Positions 1-5,812 of a DNA stretch of 5,812 nucleotides are shown piece after piece (position 1 is the first letter of the stretch; every line of letters starts with the position of its first letter). The position numbers and the translations under genes are program-made. The stretch lies in contig CANHTV010000254.1 of assembly GCA_947463285.1 (NCBI GenBank), positions 1-5,812 on the forward strand, written 5' to 3'. Source of the stretch: Verrucomicrobiaceae bacterium. GTDB lineage: Bacteria; Verrucomicrobiota; Verrucomicrobiia; Verrucomicrobiales; Verrucomicrobiaceae. The notes below the pieces were generated by a model. It was not told the DNA's origin. It ran no database searches and saw only the letters and a list, made by a program, of their open reading frames with translations.

Positions 1-1
1 T

Positions 2-379
2 CACCCAGGCGCACAGATCGGCAGTCACTTTTTCATCGATCACGGCACAGGTGTCGTCATCGGTGAAACCTGTGAGATCGGCTCGCATGTGAAGCTGTAT
101 CAAGGCGTCGGACTAGTGGCGAAATCACTCGCCGCCGGCCAGGGGTTGGCGGGTAAAAAACGCCACCCGACCTTGGAGGATCACGTCACCATTTATGCAG
201 GCGCTACCATCGTCGGCGGCGATACCGTCATTGGAGCCCGCAGTGTCATTGGGGCCAATGTTTTCCTCATGGAAAGCGTCTCTGAAGACATGGTGTATGC
301 CCTGGGAGACCAGGAGCATCGCATCCGGGACCGCAAACAAACACCGCTGAAAAAGTCCGCCAACACGGGAGAGGCGTGA
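2..379 (+). CDS. cysE: Serine O-acetyltransferase, C-terminal part (5' end outside window)
   Basis: The gene enters from the left edge; 125 codons are visible, read in frame from base 2 to a TGA at 377-379. The enzyme acetylates L-serine with acetyl-CoA to give O-acetylserine, the precursor that cysteine synthase converts to cysteine in the cytoplasm. The first visible residues, HPGAQIGSHFFIDHGTG followed by VVIGET, are the hallmark of the family and include the catalytic-site histidines (HPG and DHGTG). Left-handed beta-helix hexapeptides follow (IGSHVK, VTIYAGATIVGG, TVIGARSVIGANV). The segment KSLAAGQGLAGKKRHPTLEDHVTIYAGAT resembles the long, EpsC-like form found in Bacteroidota and Verrucomicrobiota; this subtype is inferred. 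A GTG at 89 opens a shorter reading but lies inside the conserved domain, so it is not the start. The protein ends in a polar tail finishing GEA, without the C-terminal isoleucine that docks cysteine synthase in many homologues. The next gene begins 3 bases downstream. Confidence 0.93.
   Translation, partial: HPGAQIGSHFFIDHGTGVVIGETCEIGSHVKLYQGVGLVAKSLAAGQGLAGKKRHPTLEDHVTIYAGATIVGGDTVIGARSVIGANVFLMESVSEDMVYALGDQEHRIRDRKQTPLKKSANTGEA
367..374 (+). promoter_or_regulatory. Ribosome binding site of the SprT-like gene
   Basis: The purine run GGGAGAGG ends 8 bases before the ATG at 383 and lies inside the last codons of the acetyltransferase gene. It matches the anti-Shine-Dalgarno sequence well and fixes the start at 383. 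The layout suggests translational coupling with the upstream gene. It is the only clear Shine-Dalgarno site among the four starts in this window. Confidence 0.7.
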
Positions 380-382
380 GTC

Positions 383-1030
383 ATGAATTTGGCGCGGAAA
401 ATCTCCCAGCTCTTCTTCGACTTTCAGGAGCCCCCAACGTGGAAGCCTGCGGATGGGCCGATCTTTGACCCCACCCTGCCAAAAGAAAAAAAGCCCAAGT
501 CCGCCAAAAGCGCCAAAGAACTGGAGCCTGATGAGGCACTCACGCAAACCTGTCGTGAGCTTTTGCTCCAGATCGGCCTGTCGGGGATGGCGAAAGTGGT
601 GCAGGTGAATTGGAATCCGCGTCTGCGCAGCACCGCAGGCTACGCGTCGTATCCTGCCTGGCGCATTGAGTTGAACCCACGACTCCGCGAATTTGACGGC
701 CAGGTGCAGCGCACGCTGCGGCATGAGCTCGCACACCTCGTCGCCTATCACCGCGTCGGACGTCGGAAGATTGAGCCCCATGGTGTCGAGTGGCGGCAGG
801 CCTGTGCGGACCTAGGCATCCCTGATGAATCTGTGCGCCATACGCTGCCACTACCACGGCGCGAGGTGAAGCGCCGCTACACCTACGCCTGTGCTTACTG
901 CGAAACGAAAATCCAGCGCGTGCGTAAATTCCGCCGACTCAGTGCCTGCATCGAGTGCTGCAACAAACACAACGGCGGTAAATATGATCATCGCTTCCGC
1001 TTCGTTCTCGTCGAAAAGCCCGAGCCGTGA
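383..1030 (+). CDS. SprT-like zinc metalloprotease with C-terminal zinc ribbon
   Basis: This 215-residue protein belongs to the SprT-like family. Its eukaryotic member SPRTN degrades proteins crosslinked to DNA; bacterial members are poorly characterised. The domain runs from about residue 50 to 215. It holds the metalloprotease motif HELAH (residues 114-118, with catalytic E115), and a third likely zinc ligand, H133, in PHGVEW, spaced as in the family. A zinc ribbon follows, with cysteines at 170, 173, 189 and 192, and an extra C193. The N-terminal 48 residues are an extension: QLFFDF at 9-14, then a proline- and lysine-rich, probably disordered linker (about 30-48). There is no signal peptide or membrane segment, so it is cytoplasmic. 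It starts 3 bases after the acetyltransferase stop, behind a strong ribosome binding site, so the two are probably co-transcribed. The family call is firm. The substrate is unknown, and a role in DNA-protein crosslink repair is inferred by analogy only. Confidence 0.88.
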   Translation: MNLARKISQLFFDFQEPPTWKPADGPIFDPTLPKEKKPKSAKSAKELEPDEALTQTCRELLLQIGLSGMAKVVQVNWNPRLRSTAGYASYPAWRIELNPRLREFDGQVQRTLRHELAHLVAYHRVGRRKIEPHGVEWRQACADLGIPDESVRHTLPLPRREVKRRYTYACAYCETKIQRVRKFRRLSACIECCNKHNGGKYDHRFRFVLVEKPEP

Positions 1031-1256
1031 TCATGCAGAAGATTCGCCGTAGAATCCTTCAACTCTCCTCTGCATCACAAATCGTGAATCCATATTGCTG
1101 GAGCGTTGGAAATACAGCCCTCCATCACTCCAAGACTCCATCACTCCGACTGCGAGAGATCACAAATCTTGGTGACTCGTGGTAAACATGGCCAGGGCGG
1201 GGTGAATGAGCGGCAAGACAGGAGGCAGGCTGACGTTAGAGCCTACCGCCTTTACC
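1031..1256 (+). other. Non-coding region between the SprT-like gene and the sulfatase
   Basis: I see no credible gene in these 226 bases. Near the left end there is a 5-bp dyad, GATTC 1041-1045 with GAATC 1052-1056, inside a wider ATGCAGA/TCTGCAT pair (1033-1039 with 1069-1075). Neither is followed by a T run, so termination here is uncertain. A 12-base direct repeat lies at 1120-1147. GGAGG at 1221-1225 is 31 bases before the preferred sulfatase ATG, too far to serve it as a normal ribosome binding site. An in-frame ATG at 1206 could extend the sulfatase by 17 residues. I could not find a convincing -35/-10 pair, yet the sulfatase promoter most likely lies here. Confidence 0.6.
1120..1147 (+). 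repeat. Short direct repeat, two copies of CTCCATCACTCC
   Basis: Two identical 12-base copies lie at 1120-1131 and 1136-1147, a 16-base period separated by AAGA. They sit in the gap upstream of the sulfatase. The copies are visible directly. Their role is unknown: they could be a paired operator site, a remnant of a simple-sequence array, or chance. Confidence 0.55.
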
Positions 1257-3149
1257 ATGAAGTTCGTCCTCACTTTGCTCCTCTCCTTGTCCACGCTGCT
1301 GGCAGCCGCAGACAAGCCAAACATCCTCTGGCTCACCAGTGAAGATCATGGCCCGGAAATGGGATGCTATGGCGACCAAGTAGCCCGCACACCAAATGTG
1401 GACGGACTGGCTGCCAAAGGCATGATTTTCAAAAAAGCCTGGTCCGTGGCCCCGGTCTGCGCCCCTGCTCGCACGACGATCATCTCCGGCATGTATCCCT
1501 CCAGCACCGGCGGCCTGCACATGCGCTCCATGGTGTCGATGCCTGCTGGCACGAAGATGTACCCGCAGTTTCTCCGTGAGGCTGGCTACTACTGCACCAA
1601 CAACAGCAAAACCGACTACAACGTCCGTGAGCCGGGTCAGGTCTGGGATGAATCTTCCGGTCAGGCCCACTGGCGCAAGCGTCCAGTTGGCCAGCCCTTC
1701 TTCGCCATCTTTAACTCCACCAAAAGCCACGAGAGTCAGATCCGCACACGACCTCACCAACAGATCACCAAGCCGGAAGACATCCGCGTCCGAGCCTATC
1801 ATCCAGACACACCCGAAGTGCGCGAAGACTGGGCACAGTATTATGACAAAGTCAGCGAGTCTGACGCCGCTGCGGGCAGGCATCTCAAAGACCTGGCCGA
1901 AGCAGGGCTCGCAGAAAACACCATCGTCTTTTATTATGGCGACCACGGCAGCGGGATGCCCCGCAGCAAGCGCTGGCCCTGCAACTCCGGCCTGCATGTG
2001 CCCATGGTGGTCTATTTCCCCGCCAAATGGCAGCACCTGGCCCCAAAAGAATACACCGCAGGTGGCAAGTCAGACCGCATGGTCAGCTTTGTCGATCTAG
2101 CGCCCACACTGCTGAGCATCATCGGCATCAAGCCACCAGAATGGATGCAGGGGCACGCCTTCGCCGGCCCTCACCAGACAGAGTCGCAGCCCTTTCTCTA
2201 CGGTGAACGCGGTCGCATGGATGAGCGCATGGATCTCGTCCGCAGCGTCACTGACGGGCGCTATGTCTATCTTCGGAACTACTACCCTCATGTCTCCCAG
2301 GCTCAGAAAGTGGCCTACCAGTTTGAGACTCCCACCACCCGTGTTTGGAACCAGCTTTTTAAAGACGGCAAAACCAATGCCGCACAGTCCATCTTCTGGC
2401 GTGAGCCTAAAGATCCTGAGGAGCTTTACGACCTGCAAAGTGATCCCGATGAAGTCCACAATCTGGCACAGTCTGCCGCGCACAAAACCATTCTCGACCA
2501 GATGCGAACGGCCCAGCGTACCCACCTCGCTGCCGTGCGCGATGTATGCTTTCTCCCAGAGCGTGAAATCCATAGCCGCTCCACCGACAGCACGCCTTAT
2601 GACATCGCCCGAGATGACTCAAAATACCCTTTTGAAAAAATCCTGGCCGCCGCCGAACTAGCCTCCGGCCTCGACTCCACAGCGACGCCTGCTCTCATCA
2701 AACTCATGGCAGACCAGGACAGTGCCGTGCGTTTTTGGTCGGCTCTAGGCCTGCTGATGAGGGGTGAAGACGGCTCACGCCAAGGCGCAGCTGTTTTAGA
2801 AAAAGCGCTCAGCGACGACTCTATCAACGTCCGCATCGCCGCCGCGCAAGCACTCGGCCAGTATGGCGATGCGGCCTCTCTGCCGAAAGCGCTCGCGACG
2901 TTGGAGTCACTTGCTGCACCGGAGACCAACGGCGTGCTCACCTCCATGGCCGCCCTGGCTGCGATTGAAGCCCTCGGCTCCAAAGCCGCAAGCCTTCATG
3001 CCAAAATCGCTGCCATGAAACCTGAAGGTCAGTCTCCTGATGGACGCTACAACAGCTACGTGCCACGCCTGATGGAAAACATCGTCCCGAGCACGAAGAC
3101 CAAAGCAGGGAAAGGCAAAGGCAAGAAGAAGGCTAAGCCTGCCCCCTAA
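1257..3149 (+). CDS. Secreted Cys-type sulfatase with C-terminal HEAT-like repeats
   Basis: This 630-residue exported enzyme should hydrolyse sulfate esters (or sulfamates), probably on a sulfated polysaccharide; the substrate cannot be read from the sequence. A Sec signal peptide is clear at 1-18 (MKFVLTLLLSLSTLLAAA). The sulfatase domain follows with DKPNILWLTSEDHG (metal pair E29/D30), the activation motif CAPAR at 68-72, whose C68 must be oxidised to formylglycine, K118 and H158 as likely active-site residues, and DHG at 229-231 with K238 and H247. The domain closes around ELYDLQSDPDE (389-399). Residues 473 to about 590 form HEAT-like helical repeats with a V-R pair recurring 34 residues apart (R492, R526). 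The tail, 612-630, has eight lysines. I chose the ATG at 1257 because it sits directly at the signal peptide; an ATG at 1206 would add 17 residues before it. No Shine-Dalgarno site precedes 1257. No formylglycine-generating enzyme is encoded in the window. Confidence 0.92.
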   Translation: MKFVLTLLLSLSTLLAAADKPNILWLTSEDHGPEMGCYGDQVARTPNVDGLAAKGMIFKKAWSVAPVCAPARTTIISGMYPSSTGGLHMRSMVSMPAGTKMYPQFLREAGYYCTNNSKTDYNVREPGQVWDESSGQAHWRKRPVGQPFFAIFNSTKSHESQIRTRPHQQITKPEDIRVRAYHPDTPEVREDWAQYYDKVSESDAAAGRHLKDLAEAGLAENTIVFYYGDHGSGMPRSKRWPCNSGLHVPMVVYFPAKWQHLAPKEYTAGGKSDRMVSFVDLAPTLLSIIGIKPPEWMQGHAFAGPHQTESQPFLYGERGRMDERMDLVRSVTDGRYVYLRNYYPHVSQAQKVAYQFETPTTRVWNQLFKDGKTNAAQSIFWREPKDPEELYDLQSDPDEVHNLAQSAAHKTILDQMRTAQRTHLAAVRDVCFLPEREIHSRSTDSTPYDIARDDSKYPFEKILAAAELASGLDSTATPALIKLMADQDSAVRFWSALGLLMRGEDGSRQGAAVLEKALSDDSINVRIAAAQALGQYGDAASLPKALATLESLAAPETNGVLTSMAALAAIEALGSKAASLHAKIAAMKPEGQSPDGRYNSYVPRLMENIVPSTKTKAGKGKGKKKAKPAP

Positions 3150-3220
3150 GGCCATGTTGACCCACAGCGGGCGTGATGCGATGGAGCGCGAACCTTTGAG
3201 CTACGCGCCTCTCGTCCTTC

Positions 3221-4366
3221 ATGAATCCAACTGCCACTCCCTGCCCTACCTCTGGTGAAACCGTGCGCGTGCTGCATGTGCTGGATTCCCTGGCGCCGGG
3301 AGGCCTGGAAAACGGGGTGGTCAATGTCGCCAAACGTCTTCATGGCCAGGGCTTTGACATCCACGCCGCCTGCCTGCGCTTTCGTGGTGATTTCGCCGAG
3401 CGGATGCCAGATCCAGACAAAGTCGTCGTGATGGGCAAGACGAGCGGATTTTCACTGCAAGCCGTGAAGCGTCTGCGCCAGCACATGGATGCGACCCGCG
3501 CACAGCTGCTGCATAGCCACAATCTGGGCACCCTCATCTATGCCGCACTGGCCACACTCGGCGGCCGCATTTTACCCATCGTGCATGGCGAGCACGGTCA
3601 GGTGCAGCGCCAGGACCTGACGCTCAAGCGCCGCTGGCAAAGGCGGCTGCTCTTTGCCATCTGTCGGCATGTCCATGTCGTCTCAGCCAGTGTGAAGGAC
3701 AATCTGCGTGATCTCGGACTCGATCCGCACGGGCGCATCGTCGTGACGCCGAACGGTGTGGACAGTCAGCGGTTTTCCCCACCTGCCTCCACCACCGAGG
3801 CACGGCAGGCACTGGGCTTTAAAACCGACGATCAAGTCATCGGTATTGTCGGGAGATTGGTGGCTCTGAAACGCCATGAGATGCTGTTTGCGGCGTTTCA
3901 GCAGCTCGCGTTAGACTTTCCGCGCCTGCACCTGCTCGTCGTCGGCGATGGCGGTGCCGAGCGTGACCACCTCATCCAGACCATGCAGACTCACCCGCTG
4001 GCAGCGCGCATCCGCTGGGCCGGACATCAGGATGATCTGCCGAAATATTATCAGGCGATGGATTTACTGGCCGCGCCATCAGAGATCGAAGGCTTATCCA
4101 ACGCCGTGCTGGAGGCAATGGCCTGCGCGGTGCCCGTCTTGGCACATTCCGCCTGCGGTAATGCCGAAGTCATCAGCCACGGAGAAAACGGTTACTTGTC
4201 GCAGATCGACACCGCCAATGATCTTGCCACCTGCCTGCGCCAAGTTCTGAATGATCCTGCCGCACTCAAAACTCACGGCCTGGCCGCCCGTGAAACCGTG
4301 CTCAAGCGCTACTCCATGGAGGCCATGGCCGAATGCTACCGTGAGCTGTATCGCAGCACGATTTAA
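3221..4366 (+). CDS. GT4-family glycosyltransferase, similar to PEP-CTERM/EpsH1-associated sugar transferases
   Basis: This 381-residue cytoplasmic protein has the GT-B fold of retaining GT4 glycosyltransferases, which move a sugar from a nucleotide-sugar donor onto a growing glycan or lipid carrier. The N-terminal domain opens with VRVLHVLDSLAPGGLENGVVN (GGLEN at 27-31), followed by HSHN (98-101) and HGEHGQ (122-127). The C-terminal domain has TPNGVD, the donor-phosphate region GRLVALKR with R212 and K217, and the E-x7-E motif in EGLSNAVLE (E290, E298). The GGLENGVVN and HGEHG signatures recall the TIGR03088 group, sugar transferases associated with exosortase/PEP-CTERM systems. That assignment is from memory of the family and is moderately sure. 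There is no signal peptide or membrane helix. The start at 3221 has no Shine-Dalgarno site, but the conserved domain begins about 14 residues in, which fits. It lies 71 bases after the sulfatase. The donor and acceptor are unknown. Confidence 0.88.
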   Translation: MNPTATPCPTSGETVRVLHVLDSLAPGGLENGVVNVAKRLHGQGFDIHAACLRFRGDFAERMPDPDKVVVMGKTSGFSLQAVKRLRQHMDATRAQLLHSHNLGTLIYAALATLGGRILPIVHGEHGQVQRQDLTLKRRWQRRLLFAICRHVHVVSASVKDNLRDLGLDPHGRIVVTPNGVDSQRFSPPASTTEARQALGFKTDDQVIGIVGRLVALKRHEMLFAAFQQLALDFPRLHLLVVGDGGAERDHLIQTMQTHPLAARIRWAGHQDDLPKYYQAMDLLAAPSEIEGLSNAVLEAMACAVPVLAHSACGNAEVISHGENGYLSQIDTANDLATCLRQVLNDPAALKTHGLAARETVLKRYSMEAMAECYRELYRSTI

Positions 4367-4392
4367 TCCATCGGGTGGCAGGCATTTTGATT

Positions 4393-4410
4393 GAAGCCCC
4401 CGAGGGTTTC
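4393..4410 (+). terminator. Possible hairpin after the glycosyltransferase gene
   Basis: GAAGCCC (4393-4399) pairs with GGGTTTC (4404-4410) over 7 positions with one G-T wobble, around the tetraloop CCGA. It begins 27 bases after the glycosyltransferase stop, where a terminator would be expected. No T run follows, so it is not a standard intrinsic terminator. It may be a weak attenuating or RNA-end-stabilising hairpin. Confidence 0.35.
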
Positions 4411-4428
4411 GCAAGAGTGGGTGGGCGC

Positions 4429-4457
4429 TTGCCGTTAGTCAGGCCTCCGTTTATCCA
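4429..4457 (+). promoter_or_regulatory. Weak candidate promoter of the propeller gene
   Basis: TTGCCG (4429-4434) and TATCCA (4452-4457) are separated by 17 bases, a sigma-70-like layout with a good -35 and a poor -10. The -10 lies 13 to 8 bases before the ATG at 4465, so transcription would begin at or next to the start codon. A tandem TATCCAA (4452-4458 and 4459-4465) covers the -10 and runs into the ATG. The match is weak and could be chance. Confidence 0.22.
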
Positions 4458-4464
4458 ATATCCA

Positions 4465-5745
4465 ATGATCCGCACGACCTTCACCCTTCTTGGAGGCTCG
4501 CTCCTCACTCTGAGCAGCCTTTCCGCCCAATCCACTGCTCCGACCGAATGGGGTAAATTCCGTGGCCCAAATAACGATGGCACGGTCGCAGCTCCCCAGG
4601 TGAGCAATTGGAAAAGCACCAAAATCAAAACGCTCTGGAAGACCGACACGCCAGCTGGCTTCAGCTCCTTTGCTGTCGCTGGTGCCAAGGCTTACACCAT
4701 CATCACTGGAGAGACCGATGGCAACACGGGTGAAGTGCTCGTCTGCCTGGATGTCAAAAACGGCAAGGAAGTCTGGTCCAAGCCACTGACTGTCATTGGC
4801 AAATACGATGGTGGTGGTGATGCTGGAGCCAATGACAACAAAGGCGGCGACGGTCCCCGCTCCACGCCTGTCGTCGATGGCGATAAAGTGTATGCCATTG
4901 ATGCTAACCTCGGTGTCTTTTGCTTTGATGCAGCCACGGGCAAACCCGTCTGGAACCGTGACGTGATGAAGGAGAATGCAGGCGTTCAGATCAAGTGGCA
5001 GAACGCTGCCTCTCCTGTCATCGACGGTGACGTGCTGATGATGTGTGGTGGTGGTGCTGGTCAAGGCCTGCTCGGTCTCGACAAAAACAGCGGCAAAGTC
5101 CTTTGGAAAGGTGAGGATGATAAGATGACCCACGCAACCCCGGTGCTCGCTGACATCCATGGCGTGCATCAGTGCATCTTCTTTACCCAGACTGGTCTCG
5201 TAGCCGTGACACCTGCGGATGGCAAAGTCCTGTGGCGCGCTGCATTCCCCTTCAAGGTATCCACCGCGGCCAGCCCGGTGGTTTATGAAGACATCGTCTA
5301 TTGCTCCGCCGGTTACGGAGTCGGCGCAGGTGCCTTCAAAATCAGCAAGAGCGGCAGCGGACTCAGCGCTGAAGCCATCTGGCGTCGTGAAAATGAATGC
5401 TTCAATCACTGGAGCACCCCGGTCGTCAAAGACGGCTATCTTTACGGCATGTTTAGCTTCAAAGAATACGGCGCTGGTCCTCTGGCCTGCGTGGACATCA
5501 AAACTGGCAAGGACATGTGGAAAGAACCCGGCTTCGGCCCTGGCCAAGTCATTCTCGCTGGCGATAAAGTCATCGCTCTGAGTGACAAGGGTGAAGTCGT
5601 CGTCGTCGAAGCTCAGTCTGACAAATACACCGAGCTGAAGCGCGATGACGTGCTGGACGGCAAAGTCTGGAGCTATCCAGTCATGGCCTACAACCACCTC
5701 TTTGCCCGTAGCACCACCGAAGGTGTATGCCTTGAATTCAAATAA
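4465..5745 (+). CDS. Exported PQQ-like beta-propeller repeat protein
   Basis: This 426-residue protein has a signal peptide (MIRTTFTLLGGSLLTLSSLSA, cleavage likely near 21) and should act in the periplasm or outside the cell. It opens with WGKFRGPNNDG (29-39), common at the start of propeller proteins of Planctomycetota and Verrucomicrobiota. Repeated strands of the form x-x-D-x-x-x-G-K-x-x-W follow, with tryptophans at 104, 163, 214, 257 and 352 and a divergent one at 306, giving about six or seven blades of the PQQ_2/BamB-like type. No CxxCH haem site is seen, and there is no sign of a full PQQ dehydrogenase, so an enzymatic role is not supported; the fold is often used for binding. A GTG at 4375 would add 30 residues before the signal peptide, so the ATG at 4465 is preferred. 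No Shine-Dalgarno site precedes it. A strong terminator follows 26 bases after the stop. The specific function is unknown. Confidence 0.88.
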   Translation: MIRTTFTLLGGSLLTLSSLSAQSTAPTEWGKFRGPNNDGTVAAPQVSNWKSTKIKTLWKTDTPAGFSSFAVAGAKAYTIITGETDGNTGEVLVCLDVKNGKEVWSKPLTVIGKYDGGGDAGANDNKGGDGPRSTPVVDGDKVYAIDANLGVFCFDAATGKPVWNRDVMKENAGVQIKWQNAASPVIDGDVLMMCGGGAGQGLLGLDKNSGKVLWKGEDDKMTHATPVLADIHGVHQCIFFTQTGLVAVTPADGKVLWRAAFPFKVSTAASPVVYEDIVYCSAGYGVGAGAFKISKSGSGLSAEAIWRRENECFNHWSTPVVKDGYLYGMFSFKEYGAGPLACVDIKTGKDMWKEPGFGPGQVILAGDKVIALSDKGEVVVVEAQSDKYTELKRDDVLDGKVWSYPVMAYNHLFARSTTEGVCLEFK

Positions 5746-5771
5746 CTCAGAAACTGTATCAAATCTCACAG

Positions 5772-5804
5772 AGGCCCGGCGCGAAAGCTCCGGGCCTTTT
5801 TATT
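5772..5804 (+). terminator. Rho-independent terminator after the propeller gene
   Basis: AGGCCCGG (5772-5779) pairs perfectly with CCGGGCCT (5790-5797). After one C/T mismatch, two more G-C pairs close a GAAA tetraloop (5783-5786). The stem runs into TTTTTATT. It starts 26 bases after the stop codon at 5743-5745 and ends transcription of this gene on the + strand. Confidence 0.92.
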
Positions 5805-5812
5805 CCACCTCA

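Noticed and set aside
125..781. Open frame on the - strand opposite the acetyltransferase and SprT-like genes
   Set aside because: The + strand frames carry clear family motifs (HPGAQIG, HELAH), while the - strand translation shows none.
1206..1256. Upstream ATG giving a 647-residue sulfatase
   Set aside because: It would put 17 mostly polar residues before a textbook Sec signal peptide. The ATG at 1257 fits better, although a G-rich stretch before 1206 leaves some doubt.
1106..1342. Small + strand open frame (78 codons) in the gap before the sulfatase
   Set aside because: It overlaps the sulfatase start and signal peptide in another frame, has no ribosome binding site and has low-quality composition, including the repeat.
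1236..2036. Open frame on the - strand opposite the sulfatase
   Set aside because: It lies over the catalytic core of the sulfatase and has no recognisable motif or upstream signal.
3183..3212. Dyad GCGCG/CGCGC in the gap before the glycosyltransferase
   Set aside because: Only five base pairs with a 13-base loop and no T run. Such dyads arise easily in GC-rich DNA, so it is not called as a terminator or regulator.
4375..4464. GTG start giving a 456-residue propeller protein
   Set aside because: The extra 30 residues precede a clear signal peptide that begins at the ATG at 4465, and no ribosome binding site supports the GTG.
4435..5769. Long open frame on the - strand (444 codons) opposite the propeller gene
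   Set aside because: It mirrors the propeller gene, has no recognisable domain, and would read across the strong + strand gene. Long antisense frames are expected from this base composition.
1..5812. Search for CRISPR array, transposase, tRNA, riboswitch or a defence system
   Set aside because: No regularly spaced long repeats, insertion-sequence ends, tRNA-like folds or defence domains were seen. The five genes explain nearly all of the window.

Overview
The window carries five genes, all on the + strand: one cut off at the left edge, four complete. The mix points to a Verrucomicrobiota or Planctomycetota bacterium. The clues are an exported sulfatase fused to HEAT-like repeats, an exported PQQ-type beta-propeller protein opening with a W-x-x-F-R-G-P-N motif, the long form of serine acetyltransferase, and weak or absent Shine-Dalgarno sites at three of four visible starts. 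The fit to Verrucomicrobiota (Verrucomicrobiaceae-like) is inferred from family knowledge; no rRNA or marker gene is present to prove it.

Layout. 2-379 is the C-terminal part of a serine O-acetyltransferase (cysteine biosynthesis). Three bases later, behind a good Shine-Dalgarno site, 383-1030 encodes a SprT-like zinc metalloprotease with a C-terminal zinc ribbon. The two look co-transcribed. A 226-base non-coding stretch (1031-1256) follows, with a short direct repeat and weak dyads. 1257-3149 is a secreted Cys-type sulfatase with HEAT-like repeats and a lysine-rich tail. 3221-4366 is a cytoplasmic GT4 glycosyltransferase resembling the exosortase/PEP-CTERM-associated sugar transferases. 4465-5745 is an exported PQQ-like beta-propeller protein, closed by a strong intrinsic terminator at 5772-5804 with a GAAA tetraloop.

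How the genes work together. The first pair (cysteine synthesis and a DNA-protein-crosslink-type protease) has no obvious shared pathway beyond likely co-transcription. The sulfatase, glycosyltransferase and propeller are same-strand neighbours with 71- and 98-base gaps. They may be independent units. Two are exported, and one probably builds surface glycans, so a cell-envelope or polysaccharide theme is possible but unproven.

No mobile element, CRISPR array, tRNA, rRNA or clearly new multi-gene system is visible. The most interesting leads are small: a possible sliding-clamp-binding motif at the N-terminus of the SprT-like protein, the sulfatase-HEAT fusion, a possible leaderless start for the propeller gene, and a serine acetyltransferase tail without the usual C-terminal isoleucine.
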